NCBI RefSeq assembly: GCF_014650955.1
Contig: NZ_BMVY01000006.1
Span: forward strand, 186,001 to 250,000
Source: Streptomyces tauricus
GTDB lineage: Bacteria > Actinomycetota > Actinomycetes > Streptomycetales > Streptomycetaceae
Direction of reading: 5' to 3'
Length of the DNA: 64,000 bases
Shown: positions 1 through 6,310 of the stretch, one piece after another
Numbering within the stretch: position 1 is the stretch's first letter
Layout: each line of letters starts with the position of its first letter
Notes under the pieces: generated by a model
Told to the model about the DNA's origin: nothing
Seen by the model: the letters and a program-made list of their open reading frames with translations, nothing else
Database searches by the model: none
Position numbers and translations under genes: made by a program

Positions 1-1574
1 AGCTCCTCCACCACCGCCTCCGGCTTCCCGAGGTGTGCCAGCGCCTCCTCCCAACTCCGCGTCGCCCACGGGGTGGTGCCCTGCGCCAGATCGCCGAGCA
101 CGGTCGCCGAACCGGTCGTGCAGCGCCGCCCCACCGCCCGGTACTGCATCGGCGACAGGTCCTGCGCCTCGTCGAGCACCACGTGCCCGAGGGAGTGCGT
201 GCGCTGTACGAGGTCGGTGGCCTCGTCGATCAGCACGGCGTCCGCGGCGGCCCACTTGACGGACTTCACCGACCGGACGGGCTTGGCCCAGCGGATCGTC
301 TCCTGCTCGTCCTCGGTGAGGACGCCCTCCGCGTGCAGCGCCAGGAAGTCCGCGTCCGAGAGCAGCCGGAAGACCAGCTTCGCCGGGTCGACCGGCGGCC
401 AGATCGCCTTCACGGCCGCCTTCACGGCGGGGTTGCGCGCGACGGCGTCCTGCACCCGGTCGTCCGGTGCCTCGCCGGCCCGTTCCATCTGAACCAGCAC
501 GGCGTGCGCGATGCGCTGCGGCAGGGCCTCGCGGGCCGCGCCGTACCGGATGTCCCGGTCCAGCAACTCCTGCACGATGGCGGTCAGTTCGTACTCCGGT
601 ACGCGCCAGCGCCGGGAGCCGCGGACCACCACGACCTGCTCGGTGGGCAGGGTGACGTGCGCGCGGACCGCCCGGCGCAGCACCTCCGCCATCCGCGCGT
701 CGCCCTTCACGACGGCGGTGGCCGCCTCGTCCGTGCCCCGCACCTCTACGTGTGCGACCAGGTCGGCGACCGTGGCCTGTTTGACCTCCAGCTCGCCCAG
801 CGCGGGCAGCACCTGCTCGATGTAGTGGAGGAAGGACGCGTTCGGCCCGATGACGAGGGTGCCGGTGCGGGCGAGCCGGTCGCGATGGGCGTACAGGAGG
901 TACGCGACCCGGTGCAGGCCGACGGCCGTCTTGCCGGTGCCGGGGCCGCCCTGAACGCAGACCGTGCCGCCCAGACCGGACCGTACGATCTCGTCCTGTT
1001 CCGGCTGGATCGTCGCCACGATGTCGCGCATCGGGCCCACGCGCGGGCGCTCGATCTCCTGCTGGAGCAGCTTGCTGGTGGCGGCGGTCTCGGCGGGGTC
1101 GGAGAGGTGCTCGTCCTCGTATGCGGTGAGGTCGCCGCCGGTGTAGCCGAAGCGGCGGCGCAGCGCGATGTCCATCGGCGACTTCTTCGAAGCCCGGTAG
1201 AACGGCTGGGACACCGGGGCGCGCCAGTCGATCACCATCGGGTCGCCGCCGGCGTCGTGCACGTGCCGGCGGCCGATGTAGAAGCGCTCCCCATCGGCGC
1301 CCTCCGCCTGGTCGGCGCCCGGGGCGTGCAGGTAGTCGAGGCGGCCGAAGAACAGCGGGGTGTGGGACAGATCGGCGAGTGCCTTGATGCGCTCGTCGAT
1401 CTGGCGGGTCAGGACCTCCGCGTTGACCCAGTTCGCCGTGACGTCCCGGATGTCGAGGGACTGGACGTCCTCGCGCATCGAACGCAGCGCGGCGCGGGAG
1501 TGCGCGAGGTGGGCGCGCTCACGGGAGAGGGGGTCGTCGGAGGGCATGACGGCGGAGTCGGACGGGGTGGACAC
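1..1574 (-). CDS. HelD/UvrD-like superfamily 1 helicase (3' part outside window)
   Basis: The first 524 codons are present and the gene runs off the left edge. The N-terminal part is a charged helical region that probably forms a coiled coil. It is followed by a typical HelD block with Walker A GGPGTGKT near residue 210 and the Walker B region VVLDEAQD near residue 468. HelD proteins are superfamily 1 ATPases that bind RNA polymerase, release stalled complexes and in some cases protect against rifamycins. I chose the GTG at 1574 because GGAGG lies 8 bases upstream; an internal ATG at 1547 is the alternative. I looked upstream for the palindromic rifamycin-associated element and did not find one, so a role in rifampicin resistance is not supported. 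A DNA repair helicase of UvrD type is less likely, given the HelD-like block around Walker A. Confidence 0.85.
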   Translation of the reverse strand, partial: MSTPSDSAVMPSDDPLSRERAHLAHSRAALRSMREDVQSLDIRDVTANWVNAEVLTRQIDERIKALADLSHTPLFFGRLDYLHAPGADQAEGADGERFYIGRRHVHDAGGDPMVIDWRAPVSQPFYRASKKSPMDIALRRRFGYTGGDLTAYEDEHLSDPAETAATSKLLQQEIERPRVGPMRDIVATIQPEQDEIVRSGLGGTVCVQGGPGTGKTAVGLHRVAYLLYAHRDRLARTGTLVIGPNASFLHYIEQVLPALGELEVKQATVADLVAHVEVRGTDEAATAVVKGDARMAEVLRRAVRAHVTLPTEQVVVVRGSRRWRVPEYELTAIVQELLDRDIRYGAAREALPQRIAHAVLVQMERAGEAPDDRVQDAVARNPAVKAAVKAIWPPVDPAKLVFRLLSDADFLALHAEGVLTEDEQETIRWAKPVRSVKSVKWAAADAVLIDEATDLVQRTHSLGHVVLDEAQDLSPMQYRAVGRRCTTGSATVLGDLAQGTTPWATRSWEEALAHLGKPEAVVEE

Positions 1575-1749
1575 GGGTGTTGCCTCCGGGCCTGCGAGAA
1601 CCGCGGGGCCGGGCGGGCCCCGCTGACTGTGGCGGTGAACCGGCCGGTTTCCGTCCGGACGGCGGCGCTCCACGACGGGAGGCGGGCAAGAGCGGAGATC
1701 CTAGGCGAACGGGGGCACCCGGGGCCAACCGTTTTCGCGCCCCGTGCAT

Positions 1750-1782
1750 CCCCGGCCCGGCATCCCCTAGGGGATACCGGCC
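1750..1782. promoter_or_regulatory. Large imperfect palindrome between HelD gene and small ORF
   Basis: The centre is a perfect 14-bp palindrome, ATCCCCTAGGGGAT (1762-1775). It is flanked by GGCCCGG and CCGGCCC arms with one mismatched base on each side. It lies upstream of the helicase gene and of the small gene starting at 1886, so it could be an operator for either. The regulator is unknown. Confidence 0.4.
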
Positions 1783-1885
1783 CCCACGTACGGGGTGGAG
1801 GTCGCCCCGAAGTCGTACGCGGGGACGACGGAGGCTCGGTCCGCAGGCCGATGAAAGCGGAGCGCTCGAATTCCACTATGGATAC

Positions 1886-2083
1886 ATGAGCACTGCGACC
1901 TTCACCCAGGCCCCTGTCCGCCCCCGTCCGCCGACCGGCGCGACCGCCCTGCGGGACGCGCGGGACGGTCACCGGCACCGGCTCGGCGACGCCCTGCGCG
2001 CCGTCAAGGTCTTCACCGGCGCCGCCCTCGGCGTGGTCCTCCTCGGCGAGTACGGCGAGGAGGCGGGCGTCCGCCGCAGGTAG
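1886..2083 (+). CDS. Small conserved-type protein of unknown function, 65 aa
   Basis: This 65-residue frame starts MSTATFTQAP and is rich in Arg, with one short hydrophobic stretch (VFTGAALGVVLLG) near residues 42-54. That stretch could be a single membrane segment or an amphipathic helix. It starts at ATG 1886 directly behind an AT-rich stretch containing TATGGATAC, so the transcript may be leaderless or have a very short leader. It converges with the XPB gene, whose stop codon lies 16 bases beyond. I do not recognise a family. Confidence 0.55.
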   Translation: MSTATFTQAPVRPRPPTGATALRDARDGHRHRLGDALRAVKVFTGAALGVVLLGEYGEEAGVRRR

Positions 2084-2099
2084 GGGCCGCGCCGACCGG

Positions 2100-3743
2100 C
2101 TAGTTGTCGGCCAGCAGCTCGTCCGCGTCCACGATCCGGTACGCGTAACCCTGCTCGGCCAGGAAGCGCTGGCGGTGGGCCGCGAAGTCCTGGTCGATGG
2201 TGTCGCGGGCCACGACCGAGTAGAAGTGCGCCTGGTGGCCGTCCGCCTTCGGACGCAGCACCCGGCCGAGACGCTGGGCCTCCTCCTGACGGGAGCCGAA
2301 GGTGCCCGACACCTGGATGGCGACCGTCGCCTCCGGCAGGTCGATCGAGAAGTTGGCGACCTTCGAGACGACCAGCACACTGATCTCGCCCTGACGGAAC
2401 GCCTCGAAGAGCTTCTCCCGCTGCGCGTTCGACGTCTCGCCCTTGATGACCGGCGCGTCCAGATGCTCGCCCAGTTCGTCGAGCTGGTCGATGTACTGCC
2501 CGATGACGAGGGTCTGCATCCCCGCGAACCGCCGGACCAGCGCCTCCGTGACCTTGCGCTTCGTCGCCGTCGTGGCACAGAAGCGGTACTTCTCCTCCGC
2601 CTCGGCGGTCGCGTACGCCAGCCGCTCGGAGTCCGTGAGGTTCACCCGGACCTCGACACAGTCGGCCGGCGCGATGTACCCCTGCGCCTCGATCTCCTTC
2701 CAGGGCGCGTCGAAACGCTTCGGCCCGATGAGGGAGAACACGTCCGACTCGCGGCCGTCCTCACGCACCAGCGTGGCCGTCAGACCGAGCCGGCGGCGCG
2801 CCTGGAGGTCGGCGGTGAACTTGAAGACCGGCGCGGGCAGCAGATGCACCTCGTCGTAGATGATCAGCCCCCAGTCCCGGGAGTCGAACAGCTCCAGGTG
2901 CTGGTAGACACCCTTCCGCTTCGTCGTCAGCACCTGGTAGGTCGCGATGGTGACCGGGCGGATCTCCTTGCGCGTACCGCTGTACTCGCCGATCTCCTCC
3001 TCGGTCAGGCTCGTGCGCTTGACCAGCTCGTGCTTCCACTGCCGGGCCGAGACGGTGTTCGTGACGAGGATGAGCGTGGTGGCCTTCGCCTCGGCCATGG
3101 CACCCGCGCCGACCAGCGTCTTGCCGGCGCCACAGGGGAGTACGACGACGCCCGACCCGCCGTGCCAGAAGTTCTCGACCGCCTGCTTCTGGTAGGGCCG
3201 CAGGGACCAGCCGTCCTCGGCGAGGCCGATGGCGTGCGCCTCCCCGTCCACGTACCCGGCGAGGTCCTCGGCCGGCCAGCCCAGCTTCAGCAGCGTCTGC
3301 TTGATCTGCCCCCGCTCCGAGGGGTGCACGGCCACGGTGTCCGGGTCGAGCCGGGCGCCCACGAGCGGGGTGATCCGCTTCGAGCGCAGGATCTCCTCCA
3401 GGACGGGCCGGTCGGTGGTGGTCAGGACGAGCCCGTGGGCCGGGTGCTTGCTCAGCGTGAGACGCCCGTAGCGGCCCATCGTCTCCGCGATGTCGACCAG
3501 CAGCGCGTGCGGCACGGGATAACGGCTGTACTGCACGAGCGCGTCCACGACCTGCTCGGCGTCGTGTCCGGCCGCGCGCGCGTTCCACAGCCCGAGCGGG
3601 GTCACCCGGTAGGTGTGGATGTGCTCGGGCGCACGCTCCAGCTCGGCGAAGGGAGCGATGACCCGGCGGCACTCGTCCGCCAGCTCGTGGTCGACCTCCA
3701 GGAGCAGGGTCTTGTCGGACTGGACGATGAGTGGACCATTCAC
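2100..3743 (-). CDS. XPB-type DNA repair helicase (superfamily 2)
   Basis: A 547-residue 3'-5' helicase of the bacterial XPB/Ercc3 family, expected to unwind DNA during repair. An N-terminal XPB-specific domain (about residues 1-150) precedes the two RecA-like folds. Walker A GAGKT is near residue 206, the DEVH box near 295, and the XPB hallmark RED motif is seen in TLVREDGRE. The C-terminal helicase half ends with a QRLGRVLRP motif VI. The start is GTG 3743 with an AAGGGGA ribosome site about 7 bases away; a longer upstream frame is open but has no RBS. Mycobacteria encode the same family next to a Helicase_C_3 protein. Here that partner is about 2.6 kb away at 6311-8962. Confidence 0.93.
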   Translation of the reverse strand: MNGPLIVQSDKTLLLEVDHELADECRRVIAPFAELERAPEHIHTYRVTPLGLWNARAAGHDAEQVVDALVQYSRYPVPHALLVDIAETMGRYGRLTLSKHPAHGLVLTTTDRPVLEEILRSKRITPLVGARLDPDTVAVHPSERGQIKQTLLKLGWPAEDLAGYVDGEAHAIGLAEDGWSLRPYQKQAVENFWHGGSGVVVLPCGAGKTLVGAGAMAEAKATTLILVTNTVSARQWKHELVKRTSLTEEEIGEYSGTRKEIRPVTIATYQVLTTKRKGVYQHLELFDSRDWGLIIYDEVHLLPAPVFKFTADLQARRRLGLTATLVREDGRESDVFSLIGPKRFDAPWKEIEAQGYIAPADCVEVRVNLTDSERLAYATAEAEEKYRFCATTATKRKVTEALVRRFAGMQTLVIGQYIDQLDELGEHLDAPVIKGETSNAQREKLFEAFRQGEISVLVVSKVANFSIDLPEATVAIQVSGTFGSRQEEAQRLGRVLRPKADGHQAHFYSVVARDTIDQDFAAHRQRFLAEQGYAYRIVDADELLADN

Positions 3744-3762
3744 GCGCGTCCCCTTCTGCACA

Positions 3763-3781
3763 GCCGTGCGATGTGCACGGC
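3763..3781. promoter_or_regulatory. Inverted repeat upstream of XPB gene
   Basis: GCCGTGC-gatgt-GCACGGC is a perfect 7-bp inverted repeat 20 bases upstream of the XPB start. It could be an operator or a leader hairpin; nothing in the window identifies a binding protein. Confidence 0.35.
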
Positions 3782-3976
3782 CAAACGTCCAGTGTGCCTG
3801 ATGGCCGGTGCCCGCTGTCGCGAACGACCGCCGCCCCCGGTCCTGTCCTACTGGATGTCTATTAATTCCAATGAGTGGTGGGAATTCAGATTTACGGTCG
3901 CCGCCCCGAAGAATGGCGATCCCGCAGGTCACCGCTCCAGGTCACCGCCCGGTTCGCCGCCCAGGGAGAGTCACTG

Positions 3977-5449
3977 TTGCCTCATCACGGCCATGTCCCG
4001 CCGCCCGAGCCGTCGCCGGAGCCGTCGCCCCGCCCCTCGCAGCCGAGCGCGATCCTCGGTTACTCGCTCTTCGCCACCCGCTGGCTCCAGGCCCCGCTGT
4101 ACTTCGGGCTGGTGGCCGCGCAGGGTGTGTACGTCTACAAGTTCTTCAGAGAGCTGTGGACTTTAATCATCAGGAGCGTGACCGGGCAGGCGGACGAGAC
4201 GTACGTGATGCTCGCCGTCCTGAAACTCGTCGACGTCGTCATGATCGCCAATCTGCTGATCATGGTGATCGTCGGCGGTTACGAGACGTTCGTCTCGCGC
4301 ATCGGTCTCCAGGGCCACCGGGACCAGCCGGAATGGCTCTCGCACGTCAATTCCAACGTGCTGAAGGTGAAGCTCGCCACCGCCATCGTGGGCATCTCGT
4401 CCGTGCACCTGCTCCAGATGTTCGTGGACGTGCACCACACCTCGCACCACTCGCTGCTGTGGGGCACGGTCATCCACATGGCGTTCATCGCCTCGGCGGC
4501 GATCCTGGCGTACATGTCGGGACCGATGGCGGCGCACGGGGAACGCCTGCACCGAGGACATGGGCTCGTACCCGGGCTGGGGGACGGGCACGGGATCGGA
4601 CCCGAGGGCGCCGCAAGGGGGGCCGGATACGAGGCCTCCGCCCCCTCCGCCCCCTCTGCACCCTCCGGCCCTTCCGGCCCCGCCACCCCCGCCACCCCCT
4701 CCGCCCCGGCCGAGTTCGCTTTCTCGGCCAGGGCCGTGCCCGCGGCACGGGGTTCCCTCCCGGGCGTGAGCCCGTCCGCCGCGCACGGCACCGCCCCCAT
4801 CCCGGCGCAGACGGTCTCCTCCCCGTTCGACTCGCACGAGCCCTACGACGTGTACGACTCCGCCGAGCCCGGGGTCGAGGCCCGGATCCGTGACGCCCGT
4901 TTCCCCGCCCGGAAGCTGCTGGAGGAGTTCGACGACGAGTACCCCCGGGTGTTCGACCGGGAGGCCCTGGGCCGGCTCGGCGGCCTGGACTTCGTCAAGG
5001 CCCGGCGCAACGTGGTGTTCGTCGGCCCGCCCGGCACCGGCAAGACGCATCTCGCCGTCGGTCTCGGCGTGCGCGCGTGCCAGTCGGGCCACCAGGTGCT
5101 CTTCGCGACCGCGGCGCAGTGGGCCGCACGGCTGGCGGGGGCCCGGTCGGCCGGCCGCCTCGCCGAGGAACTCGCGGACCTGGACGCCTGCCCGCTCCTC
5201 ATCGTCGACGAGGTCGGTTACACCCCGTTCGACCCGGACACCGCCCAGCTCTTCTTCCAGCTGGTCGCGCACCGCTACGAGCGGTCCTCCCTGATCGTGA
5301 CCACCGACCGCCCGCTCGGCCGCTGGGAGGAGGTCTTCGGCGGTGCCGCCCCCGCGATGGTCGACCGGCTGGCGCACCACGCGGAGATCGTGCGTCTCGA
5401 AGGGGACAGCTACCGGCTGCGCCGGGTCACCGCAGCGTGGGCAGAGTGA
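3977..5449 (+). CDS. UPF0114 membrane domain fused to IstB/DnaC-like AAA+ ATPase
   Basis: One uninterrupted frame of 490 codons. Residues 25-185 resemble the UPF0114 (YqhA) membrane family, with four predicted helices (about 36-55, 75-105, 128-150, 158-180). Residues 185-300 are a low-complexity linker rich in Ala, Pro, Ser and Gly. Residues 305-490 are an IstB/DnaC-like AAA+ ATPase with Walker A GPPGTGKT at about 350-357, Walker B LLIVDEVGY with Asp 411, and a sensor-like IVTTDRP segment. IstB proteins are normally soluble transposition or replication helper ATPases, so membrane attachment is unexpected, and no transposase lies nearby. I favour TTG 3977 because GGGAGAG lies 6 bases upstream; GTG 3875 is an open alternative without a ribosome site. 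The function is unknown. Confidence 0.78.
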   Translation: MPHHGHVPPPEPSPEPSPRPSQPSAILGYSLFATRWLQAPLYFGLVAAQGVYVYKFFRELWTLIIRSVTGQADETYVMLAVLKLVDVVMIANLLIMVIVGGYETFVSRIGLQGHRDQPEWLSHVNSNVLKVKLATAIVGISSVHLLQMFVDVHHTSHHSLLWGTVIHMAFIASAAILAYMSGPMAAHGERLHRGHGLVPGLGDGHGIGPEGAARGAGYEASAPSAPSAPSGPSGPATPATPSAPAEFAFSARAVPAARGSLPGVSPSAAHGTAPIPAQTVSSPFDSHEPYDVYDSAEPGVEARIRDARFPARKLLEEFDDEYPRVFDREALGRLGGLDFVKARRNVVFVGPPGTGKTHLAVGLGVRACQSGHQVLFATAAQWAARLAGARSAGRLAEELADLDACPLLIVDEVGYTPFDPDTAQLFFQLVAHRYERSSLIVTTDRPLGRWEEVFGGAAPAMVDRLAHHAEIVRLEGDSYRLRRVTAAWAE

Positions 5450-5750
5450 GGTTGTTGATCAGCGGCCCCTCGATGCCGATCCCCTCGGTCACCAGCGGTT
5501 CGACGGCGGTCGCCGGCAGAGGCAGGGGCAGCGCGGACGAGGCGGTCGAGATGACCGGGGCGGACTGGGGAGCCCGGGCGGCGGCCCGGGCCGCGGCGGC
5601 CTGCGGGGCCAGTACGCCGATGAGCACGGCCGAGGCGATGAGGGCGACCGTGGCCGCGGTGCGCGCGTGGTGGGTGCGGCGCTCAGGGCTCACGGAGGGC
5701 ACGGAGGCCGCGGGACAGGCGGGTTGCAGCATGAGGCGGATGGGACGCAT
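5427..5750 (-). CDS. Small exported protein, unknown function
   Basis: A 107-residue protein with a long basic N-terminal region, a hydrophobic stretch (TVALIASAVLIGVLA, about residues 34-48) and an Ala-rich segment QAAAARA that fits a signal peptidase I site. The predicted mature chain is about 50 residues, without cysteine, and ends in GPLINNLTLPTLR. Its 3' end overlaps the convergent ATPase fusion gene by 23 bases. Internal ATG codons offer alternative starts, since the first ATG has only a weak, distant GAAAGG. A second small secreted protein lies just upstream on the same strand. Confidence 0.5.
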   Translation of the reverse strand: MRPIRLMLQPACPAASVPSVSPERRTHHARTAATVALIASAVLIGVLAPQAAAARAAARAPQSAPVISTASSALPLPLPATAVEPLVTEGIGIEGPLINNLTLPTLR

Positions 5751-5871
5751 GAGAGCTACGGAACCTTTCGGGTGCTGCTGAGCCCGGGGCGGGGCCCAGG
5801 GAGAGGACGACGGAGGGGGCGACGGAGCACGCGGGCCGGCCCCGGAACGGCCGGGTCCGGCCCGCGGGACG

Positions 5872-5948
5872 TACGAGGCACACGAGATGTACGAGGCATA
5901 CGAGCTGTATGAGCCAGCCGTACGAGCCGTATGAGCCGTACGAGTCGA
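5872..5948. repeat. Degenerate 9-bp tandem repeat (TACGAG-type)
   Basis: About eight imperfect 9-bp units of the form CTCGTACGG (read on the minus strand) lie between two small exported-protein genes. Any frame through it gives only a degenerate tripeptide repeat, so I treat it as non-coding. Confidence 0.5.
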
Positions 5949-6009
5949 GTCGAGGCTTACGGGGGATCGGGGCTCACGGGGTACGACGGACGAGGCGCGT
6001 CAGGGCGGC

Positions 6010-6126
6010 TCAGAGCGTCAGGCCCCCGCCGAGATCGATACCGATCGCCGCGGCCTGTGAGGCGAGTGCGCCGAGCAGCGCGGCGGTACCGATCAGGACG
6101 GTGGCGACACGACGGGCAGTACGCAT
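6010..6126 (-). CDS. 38-residue secreted peptide precursor
   Basis: The frame begins MRTARRVATVLIGTAALL, a compact signal peptide with basic n-region and hydrophobic core, followed by ASQAAA, which fits signal peptidase I. Only about a dozen residues remain, ending IGIDLGGGLTL. ATG 6126 is chosen because GAGGGAATCCC places a good ribosome site 7 bases upstream; the longer upstream frame lacks one. No family is recognised. It could be a very short exported peptide, or the start of a cell-surface signal. Confidence 0.5.
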   Translation of the reverse strand: MRTARRVATVLIGTAALLGALASQAAAIGIDLGGGLTL

Positions 6127-6310
6127 GGGATTCCCTCTTCTTCGCGTGGGTTCGTTGCGTGAGCAGGACGCCCAGTGGCTGCCCAACGGCTCGCCGGGGA
6201 ATGCCGCAGAACCCGCAAGGTCCCTCATGGGTGGGAAGTGTCCGGCGTGGCGCGCATGAACCACCGCCTACACCCGGACGAGTGAGCCGGGGCCCGGCGG
6301 GCGAGCGGGC

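Noticed and set aside
1..1885. Rifamycin-associated element upstream of the HelD-like gene
   Set aside because: The known palindrome GGGGCTTGCGGCAAGCCCC is not present between 1575 and 1885.
3977..5449. IstB of an insertion sequence
   Set aside because: There is no transposase (IstA), no terminal inverted repeats and no target duplication visible; the ATPase is fused to a membrane domain.
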